A stretch of 27,167 nt of DNA from NCBI GenBank assembly GCA_043813895.1, contig JBDRKQ010000187.1:1-27167 (forward strand). The letters run 5' to 3'. Both the position numbers and the translations under genes were made by a program. This stretch comes from CAZTAR01 sp043813895. Its GTDB lineage: Bacteria > Planctomycetota > Phycisphaerae > UBA1845 > UTPLA1. Position 1 is the first letter of the stretch. Each line of letters opens with the position of its first letter. This document shows, piece after piece, positions 7,410 to 14,755 of the stretch. Below the pieces are notes generated by a model. The model ran no database searches. It saw only the letters and a list, made by a program, of their open reading frames with translations, and was not told where the DNA came from.

Positions 7410-9758
7410 ATGAACAACGCCCGGTCAGCTACTACCTTGATCGCCTCAGCGATTCTCTGTTTAGTGATTTCAACCAGCGCGCCCGCCGATCCACCGTCCT
7501 ATTATGATCTGCGTAGCTACGGTCTCGTCACATCGGTCAAGAACCAGACCGGCGGCACGTGCTGGACGCACGGTGCGATGGCAGCCATGGAGGGCAACCT
7601 CCTGACCACCGGCGCCTGGGCCGGAGCGGGGGAATCGGGTGAGCCCAATCTCGCGGAATACCACCTCGACTGGTGGAACGGTTTCAACAGCCACAACAAC
7701 GACGACATCTACCCGTTGACGGGAGGCGGCCTGGTCGTGCATAACGGTGGGGACTATCTCGTCACCGCTGCCTATCTGACGCGCGGAGAAGGCGCCGTCC
7801 GCGATATCGACGGCCAGTCCTACACCGATCCCCCCCTCCGGAGTGATCCGAGCTTCCACTACTACTATCCCCGACACATCGAATGGTACGTTGCGGAAAC
7901 CGATCTCAGCAACATCAACACGATCAAGAACGCCATCATGACCTACGGCGTGATGGGGACGTGCCTCTGTTCTGACGGCCAGTTCATATCATCTTACGAA
8001 CACTACCAGCCCCCCAGCAGCTCGCTCTTGCCGAACCACGCCGTGGCAATCGTCGGTTGGAACGACAATAGAACGACCCAGGCCCCCCAGAACGGCGCGT
8101 GGCTATGCAAGAACAGTTGGGGATCATCCTGGGGGTACAGCGGCTACTTCTGGATATCCTACTACGACAAGTGGTGTTGCCAGCATCCTCAAATGGGCGC
8201 CGTCAGTTTCCAGAACGTCGAACCCATGGCCTACGAGCGCGCCTATTACCACGACTACCACGGCTGGCGAGACACCAAGACCGACGCCGACGAGGCGTTC
8301 AACGCCTTTGTCGCTAACAAGAACGAGAAACTTGCCGCCGTCAGTTTCTTCACTGCGGCAGAGAACGTGTCCTACACGGTCACGATCTATGATCGTTTCG
8401 AGGGCGGCTTGCTCCTGGACGCCCTCGCTACGAAGTCAGGCAGTTTCCAACATTTGGGTTTCCACACGGTCGATCTGGACAGCCCTTTTGTGCTACTGCC
8501 GGGCGACGATTTCTACATCCACTTGTGGCTCTCACAGGGTGGGCACGCCTTTGACCGCACCTCGGTGGTCCCCGTGCTGCTGGGCGCGTCATCGCGGGTG
8601 ACCGTCCAGTCCTCGGCCGCTCCGGGAGAGAGCTTGTACAAGAGCGGTGCGACTTGGCTCGATCTCACCGATTTCAACAGCACCGCGAACTTCTGCATCA
8701 AGGGCCTGACGATCCCGGCCGACCCGGATGACTGCGATGACAACGGCACGCTGGACATCTACGAGTTGGCGGGCAACGACTGCAACGGGAACGGCGTGTT
8801 GGATCGTTGCGAGTTCGGCGGCTCGATCGACTGCAACGGAAACGAAAACCCCGATCTGTGCGATCTCTTTCAGGGTCTCAGCGAGGACTGCAACGGCGAC
8901 CTTGTCCCGGACGAGTGTGCGCCAGACGCCTGCTGGCCAACGCCGGACCCGATGTCGTTCGCTACGTATCCGAGTGGATTGCCCACTCCGATCAGTACGA
9001 CTGAAATCACCATGACCGCGACCCAAGCGGAAGACCCGTCCGGTATCCAGTACTACTTCCTGGCCTTCGGCGGAGCCCACACCAGCGGATGGCAACCTTC
9101 ACGGACGTATGTGGACCAGGGTCTGGGGAAGAACTCTCCCTATGTCTACTACGTTAAAGCGGCTGACCTAGCCGAACCGACGCCCCATGAGACGGAATTG
9201 TCGCCGCCCCACTACGTCTCCACTCTCATCGAAACGCCGGCCGAGATTACGTTCGGCACGACCACGGAGACAACGATCGAGGTTTTCGCGTGGCACGACG
9301 AGGAGTTGGGCGGCATCTTCACGGGTCTTACGTCCTACGACTCCGGGCTTTTCTTCGACGTCACCATGCTTGACGGCACACCGGTCGGCGGCGGCGATGC
9401 CAACACGTGGATACAGGACACCTCCCAATCCATAATAGCGACAGGGCTGTCAGAAAACACGACATACAGATTCCGCGTGAAGGCCCGCAATCAGCGGGCG
9501 GTCGAAACCCCCTGGTATCCCCTCGATGATCCCACCCCCGAATTCGTTGAACAGGCAACGGCAGGCACTGCCACGTGCGGTTACTCGTTCGGCGACATCA
9601 ATGGAGATACACTTGTGAACGGTGACGACATCGGTGGGTTCCTACGCGCCACGTTGGAGCTGCCGGAAGAGCCGGGCGAGGATGCCCTCTGCGCCCACGC
9701 CGACGGCAACGACCTGCAGGCCGATATCGACGACTTCATTGCCGCCCTGCTGAACTAG
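7410..9758 (+). CDS. Secreted C1 (papain-like) peptidase with lectin-like and dockerin-like regions
   Basis: The 782-residue product begins with a signal peptide (LIASAILCLVISTSAPA, predicted cut before DPPSYYDLR), so it is exported. The papain-type domain (about 30-255) shows the full triad: oxyanion Q46 and nucleophile C51 in VKNQTGGTCWTHG, H210 in PNHAVAIVGW, and N235 in CKNSWGSSWGYSGYF. A beta-rich region resembling the lectin-like domain of bacterial C1 peptidases follows (about 265-435). Next are four calcium-loop-like repeats (DCDDNGTLD, DCNGNGVLD, DCNGNENPD, DCNGDLVPDEC; about 440-505), two fibronectin-like stretches, and a C-terminal dockerin-like pair (GDINGDTLVNGDDIGGF and a degenerate second copy). 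The D-C-N-G-N-G repeats with a dockerin-like end are common in Phycisphaerae surface proteins. ATG 7410 is preferred over GTG 7401 because AAAGG lies about 8 nt upstream. It likely degrades extracellular protein or acts at the surface; the substrate is unknown. Confidence 0.88.
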   Translation: MNNARSATTLIASAILCLVISTSAPADPPSYYDLRSYGLVTSVKNQTGGTCWTHGAMAAMEGNLLTTGAWAGAGESGEPNLAEYHLDWWNGFNSHNNDDIYPLTGGGLVVHNGGDYLVTAAYLTRGEGAVRDIDGQSYTDPPLRSDPSFHYYYPRHIEWYVAETDLSNINTIKNAIMTYGVMGTCLCSDGQFISSYEHYQPPSSSLLPNHAVAIVGWNDNRTTQAPQNGAWLCKNSWGSSWGYSGYFWISYYDKWCCQHPQMGAVSFQNVEPMAYERAYYHDYHGWRDTKTDADEAFNAFVANKNEKLAAVSFFTAAENVSYTVTIYDRFEGGLLLDALATKSGSFQHLGFHTVDLDSPFVLLPGDDFYIHLWLSQGGHAFDRTSVVPVLLGASSRVTVQSSAAPGESLYKSGATWLDLTDFNSTANFCIKGLTIPADPDDCDDNGTLDIYELAGNDCNGNGVLDRCEFGGSIDCNGNENPDLCDLFQGLSEDCNGDLVPDECAPDACWPTPDPMSFATYPSGLPTPISTTEITMTATQAEDPSGIQYYFLAFGGAHTSGWQPSRTYVDQGLGKNSPYVYYVKAADLAEPTPHETELSPPHYVSTLIETPAEITFGTTTETTIEVFAWHDEELGGIFTGLTSYDSGLFFDVTMLDGTPVGGGDANTWIQDTSQSIIATGLSENTTYRFRVKARNQRAVETPWYPLDDPTPEFVEQATAGTATCGYSFGDINGDTLVNGDDIGGFLRATLELPEEPGEDALCAHADGNDLQADIDDFIAALLN

Positions 9759-9778
9759 CGTTTCACAGCAGAATGATA

Positions 9779-9861
9779 GGTGCCACCGGCAGCTTGTCTG
9801 CCAGTGTTTCATGCGTGTCAGCGGCCAGGATCGCCCTGGCGGACGAGCCGCCAGTGGCACC
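9779..9861. repeat. REPIN-like inverted pair of 26-nt palindromic units
   Basis: The unit at 9779-9804 and the unit at 9836-9861 are inverted copies matching at 22 of 26 positions, with all differences being transitions. Each unit is itself a hairpin; the right one is CTGGCGG, loop ACGAG, CCGCCAG. The outer ends are GGTGCCAC and GTGGCACC. The element fills the gap between the convergent peptidase and DUF4922 genes and could serve as a two-way terminator. A degenerate third unit is at 17664-17689. Confidence 0.6.
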
Positions 9862-9902
9862 CTCGAGATCCCTTATTCCGATGTGCTGCCGGGGGCTGGT
9901 TC

Positions 9903-10844
9903 TCATGGGCCGCCGTTGCCGGGCCACTCCGGCGGGCGGACCTGGCCGAGAATGTCTCGCGCCGTCTTGGCTGATGCATTCTCAAATGTGGCGCGCTCGT
10001 TCGGCGCGCTGAGCACGAAATCGCCCGCCACCTCAAAACCGCCGACCAGCCCTTTGCCTTCCGCCGTCGCGCGGCGCTGATCTCTGGGGAAGACGAAGAT
10101 GCGAGACGTGCCGTCCGTCGTGGTAACGAAGATGTTGATGCTCCGATGCTCCTTGCCGCCGCGGAGCCACTCTTCGGCGGCTGCATGCGCCTGCTCGCGT
10201 CCCGCGTCATCGAATGGGAACACACGAACGGCCGTTGGGTAGTGGGATTCGGAGCCCGGCCGGATTCGCTCGATCGGCATCTCGGCGGTCGTGATCTGGA
10301 AGTGTAGATGCCACGGGATCGTGGCACCCGCGCCGGTTCCATTGAACAGCACGCGGAAACGACCGCCGCTCTGACTGTGCAAACCGCACATGGCGTCCAG
10401 TACATGCCGCGAGTACGTCTGGTCCGTGTGCTCGGCGGGCATGACGGTGTAGTGGTCGGGTTCGATCCAGGCGAAGTTCGCCCCGGCGAAGTACTCCCGG
10501 CCGGCGAGCGTCAACGGTACGAGCACTTCCATCGGATGACACTCGGCGATGTTCCTTTCGCAGAGAAAGCAATGACGCCCGTGTGGATCGCGCGGATCGC
10601 GGAACAGCCTGGACTGGTCACGGTTCGGGTTGAGGATGCCGCGGGCTTCGAGCTTTGCGATGTCGCCCCGGAGTTCTCGATGCGGCATCCAACGAAACCG
10701 GAACCCAATGCCGCAGATGTCGTCGGCCGCTTCCCGCGTGGCGATCTCCGCAGTCTGCGGATCGCTCAGGAGAAAGCCGTCGCGCCCCTGGGCGGCCCAC
10801 GTATCCAACAGTTGACGGGCAAGATCTGTCGTATGCTCTGTCAT
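9903..10844 (-). CDS. DUF4922/GalT-like protein with HLHFQ motif (putative nucleotide-sugar phosphorylase or transferase)
   Basis: 313 residues if started at the ATG at 10844. Two elements recall the GalT/Ap4A-phosphorylase branch of the HIT superfamily. One is a C92-x2-C95 pair in RHCFLCERN, a possible zinc site. The other is the catalytic-type H179-L-H181-F-Q183 in NGTGAGATIPWHLHFQ. From memory, HLHFQ is also the form found in plant GDP-L-galactose phosphorylase (VTC2). The Asn/Gly-rich lead-in to the motif and HYTVMPAEH fit the DUF4922 family. The family's activity is, to my knowledge, not established, so phosphorolysis or nucleotidyl transfer on an NDP-sugar is inference. It is the last gene of a minus-strand set with a GT4 glycosyltransferase and a HAD sugar phosphatase. 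A GTG at 10877 would extend it by 11 residues and overlap the GT4 stop by 4 nt (GTGA); neither start has a strong ribosome site. Confidence 0.75.
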   Translation of the reverse strand: MTEHTTDLARQLLDTWAAQGRDGFLLSDPQTAEIATREAADDICGIGFRFRWMPHRELRGDIAKLEARGILNPNRDQSRLFRDPRDPHGRHCFLCERNIAECHPMEVLVPLTLAGREYFAGANFAWIEPDHYTVMPAEHTDQTYSRHVLDAMCGLHSQSGGRFRVLFNGTGAGATIPWHLHFQITTAEMPIERIRPGSESHYPTAVRVFPFDDAGREQAHAAAEEWLRGGKEHRSINIFVTTTDGTSRIFVFPRDQRRATAEGKGLVGGFEVAGDFVLSAPNERATFENASAKTARDILGQVRPPEWPGNGGP

Positions 10845-10873
10845 GCTCGAATGATGTCCAGCCGGAAAGTGCT

Positions 10874-12271
10874 TCACTTACGAGGCGTGATGCTGAGGTC
10901 CTTCAGCAGATCCTCGGTCATATGACGCCAGGTGAAATAGGGAACGGTGATCTCGAGCGCCCGATCCCCCATCCGCCGACACTTGTCCTTGTCACTCAGC
11001 AGGCGGACGAGGGCCTCAGCGAAGCCGTCGACGAAGTCGGCCGGAACGACAACGCCCCCCTGGCCGAATAGCAGGTCCTTCTCACGCCCCTCGCCATTGA
11101 GAGAGACTCGCTCCGGCTCCGGTCCGATCAGGTATTCGCAGACGAAGGGCACAAGGTTAGAGGCGACGACCGGCTTGCCCGTGGCGGCCGCTTCCTGCGC
11201 GCTCATGCCGAAGCCCTCCATAACGGACGGCGTGCAATAGACGTTCGTGGCATTGTAGAGGAGCGGCAACTGGTCCCAGACCGAACCCAGGGGAATGACG
11301 TCCTCTTTGAGCCCCTTTTTCTCGATGAGGGCCATGAGAGATTCGTGCAGCGCCTTCGCGTGGGGGTCGATCGCCACTACCAGCAGGGCCTCGGGGACAC
11401 GCTGCTTCACTTTTGCGAAGGCCTCGATCAGAATGTCCTTCCGTTTGGTCTCATCCGTGCGACTGATTTCCGTGATGATCTTGCGTTTCCGAAGCGAATC
11501 GGCGGACAAGGACGAGTGCGAGGCAAGGAACTCCCAGACCCCATTCGCCGCCTCACCTTCCCGCGGCCGGTATCGCTCTTCATCCACGCACGGCGGAAGG
11601 AAGTGCTTGGCTTCGAAACCGTAGTCGGACTTGAACGTGTCGCGGATCGCGGTCGAAGTCGCGACGCCCCCATCGAGGTCCTCCAGAAGTTCCTTCTCGT
11701 GCGTGATGCGCTCGTCGATACGGAGATCGGCCCACGTGGAAGGATCCATGTTGCGCTTCTTGAGCGCTCCAAGCGAGTGCGGAACCCAGACATGAGGCAC
11801 GCGCCGCGAGCTGGAGCCGTTGAGGAAGACGCCCAACATGCCGGCGTCCCAGTAGTGCGAAATGATGAGGTCGCAGGCGTCGTCATCCACTGCGAGTCGT
11901 TGCTTCAAGTCCTGCACCAGGGCGAGGAGCTGGTCATACATGTCCTCCTTGCGGACGAACTGCTCGCAACCGTCCTCGATGTACATGATCCGGGCGTGGC
12001 CCGAGGGGTGGTACACTACGCCCCGTTGCATCTTGCCGGTCTTCGGGTGGGCGTATCCGCCGCGGTTCACGATCGTAACCCTGTACCCGAGTTCGACCAA
12101 CGCCTCGGTGAACTGATTGACGTATACGTTCTGCCCGCCCGTGTCCGGCAGGCCGGGAACGACATTCCACTCGTGAACGCCGTGGTTCGTGATTTGCAGA
12201 ACGTGCGTACGTCCGCTCCTTGCGAACGCCCGGTGCATTCCTTCGTCGTGCGGCATCTGATGTGCTACCAT
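10874..12271 (-). CDS. GT4 glycosyltransferase, sucrose-phosphate-synthase-like
   Basis: The 465-residue product has the two-domain GT-B form. The N-terminal acceptor domain carries GLPDTGGQNVYVNQFTEAL (PDTGGQ at 42-47) and VPHSLGALKKRN (164-173), close to the PDTGGQ and HSLG motifs of sucrose-phosphate synthases. The C-terminal domain carries SRTDETKRKDILIEAF (270-285) and the EX7E donor site E352 to E360 in EGFGMSAQE. These mark a retaining GT4 enzyme using an NDP-sugar and probably a phosphorylated acceptor. The HAD phosphatase gene upstream belongs to the sucrose-phosphatase family, so the pair probably makes a sugar-phosphate product that is then dephosphorylated. Sucrose, mannosylfructose or a glycosylglycerate-type solute are all possible; the sequence does not decide. 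ATG 12271 is supported by GGGAG nine bases upstream. It probably functions in the cytoplasm, in osmolyte synthesis. Confidence 0.88.
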   Translation of the reverse strand: MVAHQMPHDEGMHRAFARSGRTHVLQITNHGVHEWNVVPGLPDTGGQNVYVNQFTEALVELGYRVTIVNRGGYAHPKTGKMQRGVVYHPSGHARIMYIEDGCEQFVRKEDMYDQLLALVQDLKQRLAVDDDACDLIISHYWDAGMLGVFLNGSSSRRVPHVWVPHSLGALKKRNMDPSTWADLRIDERITHEKELLEDLDGGVATSTAIRDTFKSDYGFEAKHFLPPCVDEERYRPREGEAANGVWEFLASHSSLSADSLRKRKIITEISRTDETKRKDILIEAFAKVKQRVPEALLVVAIDPHAKALHESLMALIEKKGLKEDVIPLGSVWDQLPLLYNATNVYCTPSVMEGFGMSAQEAAATGKPVVASNLVPFVCEYLIGPEPERVSLNGEGREKDLLFGQGGVVVPADFVDGFAEALVRLLSDKDKCRRMGDRALEITVPYFTWRHMTEDLLKDLSITPRK

Positions 12272-12341
12272 TAGGTGTGCTCCCTACCTCAACCATTCCG
12301 CCGGACCCCATCGACATCGCCCCGCAAAGCTCAGCGGGCAG

Positions 12342-12358
12342 ACGGGGTGTTCCCCCGT
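12342..12358 (-). terminator. Hairpin between the HAD and GT4 genes
   Basis: A 6-bp stem (ACGGGG with CCCCGT, loop of 5) lies in the 106-nt gap, about 20 nt after the HAD stop. A second weaker CCCGC/GCGGG stem follows on the minus strand. There is no T-tract, so partial termination or mRNA processing between the two genes is possible but unproven. Confidence 0.3.
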
Positions 12359-12377
12359 GCGGAGTCACGCATCGCAA

Positions 12378-13112
12378 TCATAGTAGGCCAAACGCCTCAA
12401 GACCTTCCCTTATTCCGGCGGCGTAGGCCGCCTTGGCGTGGTACACGCGAGGCCCGCCGAATCTTTTCAGCTCTGCCTCGGCGTTGCCCACCACGATGCT
12501 GCGAAAGCCCAATTCCTCACGCATCATATCCAAGTCGTTTCCGGTGTCGCCGCAGGTGACCACATTCTCAGGAGTCGCGCCGACTTTGGCCGCTACGTAC
12601 TTCACCGCCTCCCCCTTGCCGGAGCGTATCGGTAGCAAGTCGAGAAACTTCCCGACTGAGTACACGACCTTGGCCTGTAAACCGACCGAGCCGAGCCGCT
12701 CATGGATTTCCGCAAGGCGCGCGTCGGCGTTCTCCTCCAGGTAGTAGCTGCTCTTGAAAGGCGACTGCCACTGCTGATCTTGCAGGCGAGCCTCCGGGAT
12801 GGAATCCACAATCTTGCTGACCTTCTGCTTATCCCAGGCGTGTCCGATAATGTCGTGCCATCCGGCATCGAGATGGTATTCCTCACAGCGTCGGAAGTGG
12901 ATGTCTGTGCCAACCATGCAGACGCAGACGTCGGCTCGTCGGGCCGTCTGCTTCTCGGCGTAAAAGCCCTGAATGGACTTCAAGTGCCGGCCGGTGGAAA
13001 ACCCTACGACGTAGCCCCGCTCCTCCAGCGACTTCCACAATGACACCATCGCCTCGTCGTCGCCAATGAAGGTCCCGTCGAGATCCGTGGCGATGAGCGT
13101 TGTCTCCGTCAT
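12378..13112 (-). CDS. HAD-family sugar phosphatase, sucrose-6-phosphate-phosphatase-like
   Basis: 244 residues from the ATG at 13112, which has GAGG eight bases upstream; an upstream in-frame start at 13184 lacks this support and adds unrelated sequence. HAD motifs are complete: nucleophile and acid/base D10 and D12 in DLDGT, motif II STGR (39-42), motif III lysine K166 in RSGKGEA, and motif IV GDTGNDLD with D189 and D193. The cap has VGTDIHF and WQSPFKSSYY (115-124), which resembles the sugar-binding segment of the sucrose-phosphatase (S6PP, Cof-type IIB) family. It should hydrolyse the phosphorylated product of the GT4 enzyme encoded next. It is the first gene of the minus-strand set HAD, GT4, DUF4922. 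Mannosylfructose-phosphate or glycosylglycerate-phosphate phosphatase are alternative roles within the same fold. Confidence 0.88.
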   Translation of the reverse strand: MTETTLIATDLDGTFIGDDEAMVSLWKSLEERGYVVGFSTGRHLKSIQGFYAEKQTARRADVCVCMVGTDIHFRRCEEYHLDAGWHDIIGHAWDKQKVSKIVDSIPEARLQDQQWQSPFKSSYYLEENADARLAEIHERLGSVGLQAKVVYSVGKFLDLLPIRSGKGEAVKYVAAKVGATPENVVTCGDTGNDLDMMREELGFRSIVVGNAEAELKRFGGPRVYHAKAAYAAGIREGLEAFGLL

Positions 13113-13201
13113 ACATCGATCCTCAAGCAGCGCTCTAATATCGACCACGTCCCAATGCGGATCGGACCCAATTCGGACCGACACGGCATGAAGAAACGCC
13201 G

Positions 13202-13220
13202 GCGGCGGTCAGCCCGCCGC
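13202..13220. repeat. Intergenic hairpin (7-bp stem)
   Basis: GCGGCGG and CCGCCGC are separated by TCAGC. It lies between the zinc-ribbon gene and the HAD gene, close to the dispersed repeat at 13235-13269. No function can be assigned. Confidence 0.35.
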
Positions 13221-13234
13221 TCCTTGACGTCACA

Positions 13235-13269
13235 CTGGACTACTGACGCCGAGAATCTCCGCCGTTTGC
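13235..13269 (-). repeat. Dispersed 35-nt repeat, copy A
   Basis: Read on the minus strand, this segment matches 16893-16927 on the plus strand at 30 of 35 positions, including a perfect 18-nt core (13242-13259). Both copies lie between genes and near GC-rich hairpins. The two copies are in opposite orientation on the plus strand. Confidence 0.6.
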
Positions 13270-13327
13270 GGAGGAACTTCCCCGCAGATCCCTCCATCCC
13301 TCGGTCCCTTGGCGCCTTGGTCCCTTT

Positions 13328-13350
13328 CGCCGCGGCCGAAGGCCGCGGCG
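13328..13350 (-). terminator. Strong hairpin after the zinc-ribbon gene
   Basis: A perfect 10-bp GC stem (CGCCGCGGCC with GGCCGCGGCG) and a GAA loop begins 5 nt after the stop at 13356. No T-tract follows on the minus strand, but position and stability suggest a transcript end. Confidence 0.5.
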
Positions 13351-13355
13351 AGGTA

Positions 13356-14465
13356 CTAGGTCGTGGACGCGGGGGCCTTCTTCTGTGGAACCGTGAAGGC
13401 GACGCCGCACGCGTTACACTGGTGAGCCTTACCACGGCTGGCCTCGGGCACGGCCTGCGCATGATGACACTTCGGACAACGCATTCCGATCATGCCCACC
13501 ATGGCGTTCGGCGCGGCCGGAGTACTACCAGGCATCACAGGCGCGGCGTCCACTGCCGCCGGACCGCCGTTCGCCGAGGCCTGCGGCACAAGGAACTTCG
13601 CGCCACAACTGCTGCACTGGTGTCCCTGGCCGCGCGCGCTCACGGGTAACTGCGCCGGACTCTTGCACTTGGGACACGTAACCATGATGGCGTTGGGAGT
13701 GGGCGTCGGCGCGCGCGGCGTCTGTTCAGGCGAATCCGCCGTCTGCTCCCGAGGCGGCGTCTGCTTTACCGTCTTGCTCTGCGCCGCGCGGTGCTTCTCG
13801 GCCAACTCCCGCGTGCGTTGCGTGTCTATCTTCCCGGATTGCGCTGCGGCCTTCGCAACGCGGCCCATCGCCGCTCCGGTGGCCCGCTCGTAGCAGTGTC
13901 TGAAGAGCAGCGTGAATTCGGCCGACTGGAGCGAGCGAATGATCATCTCCTCGTCTTCGCTGAACTTGCCGGCCAGGGCCTGCTGGAATACGTCGACAAA
14001 AAGGAACGGTTCCCAAAGCTGGTACTGCTGGACCGTTTGTCGGAGCCTGACGAGTATCGGGTTGTTTCCGTTCAGGCATTGCAGCGCGTGGATCGCCAAG
14101 ACCTTGAAGATCGGATGTGCGCCCACCTGGCGGAGAGACGCCTTGGCCGGATCGACGTTGCCTGCCTGCCGTTCGACGATCGCGTCGATTAGGAATCGCT
14201 CCAACTCGGGCGCGCCCCGCGTCTGCTCACGAGCCTCACGTGGCCAACCGTTCCACAGATAGAGTAACGACCGCACAGAGCAAACCTGCGCCTCGTTGGC
14301 GAACACCTTGCAGTCGAGAAGCTTGGTGTTCTGGATGTCGTCAAGCGTGTTTGCCGCGATGCGGTTCGGACGCAGATTCCACTGCAACGGCGGAACGCCT
14401 TGCCCCCGCGCAACAAGAAGGGCCTTGACTTCAGGAGCGAATCGGGATGTATCTTGATCGAGCAT
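13356..14465 (-). CDS. Hypothetical protein with two C-terminal zinc ribbons
   Basis: The 369-residue product has no N-terminal domain that I recognise. Residues 1-215 look helical and soluble, with TPR-like character in places (YLWNGWPREAREQTRGAPELERF, FLIDAIVERQAGNVDPAKAS) but no clear repeat call. A Pro/Thr/Gln linker (about 230-260) leads to two tandem zinc ribbons. They have identical spacing C-x2-C-x16-C-x2-C, at C264/C267/C284/C287 and C330/C333/C350/C353, joined by an Ala/Pro linker. Their similarity (CPKC, then GHQCSSCGAKFLVPQ versus AHQCNACGVAFTVPQ) indicates internal duplication. Such paired ribbons are common in planctomycete proteins and resemble MJ0042-type fingers. No signal peptide or membrane segment is seen. 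The ATG lacks a clear ribosome site. The gene lies downstream of the ClC gene with a 290-nt gap. Confidence 0.75.
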   Translation of the reverse strand: MLDQDTSRFAPEVKALLVARGQGVPPLQWNLRPNRIAANTLDDIQNTKLLDCKVFANEAQVCSVRSLLYLWNGWPREAREQTRGAPELERFLIDAIVERQAGNVDPAKASLRQVGAHPIFKVLAIHALQCLNGNNPILVRLRQTVQQYQLWEPFLFVDVFQQALAGKFSEDEEMIIRSLQSAEFTLLFRHCYERATGAAMGRVAKAAAQSGKIDTQRTRELAEKHRAAQSKTVKQTPPREQTADSPEQTPRAPTPTPNAIMVTCPKCKSPAQLPVSARGQGHQCSSCGAKFLVPQASANGGPAAVDAAPVMPGSTPAAPNAMVGMIGMRCPKCHHAQAVPEASRGKAHQCNACGVAFTVPQKKAPASTT

Positions 14466-14755
14466 GGCACCGTTCGATAATCGGCGAGGTTCAGCCTGAG
14501 TCGGGCCTGCCTTCCGTATCGACGCGGTGGGGCCTTCACTTGGGGCTGCAGTCGGGGAGTTTCCGAGGCGCAGTCCTCACGGCCTCGTCCTTTTGCGAGC
14601 ACAGTCGCACAAGCCCGGCGTATCTCTTACGGCGGCGTGGATTCCCGGACATATCGCGACGCGGAGAGCAGTGGGGATTGTGTCCGAGAACCCTTGTTGC
14701 ACAACCATCCCGTAGCTCGCCAGGTGCAGACGCTACGCGAGTCCTCAGACAGAGG
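14466..14755. other. Gap between the ClC and zinc-ribbon genes
   Basis: 290 nt with no gene, strong promoter or terminator that I can support. Confidence 0.4.
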
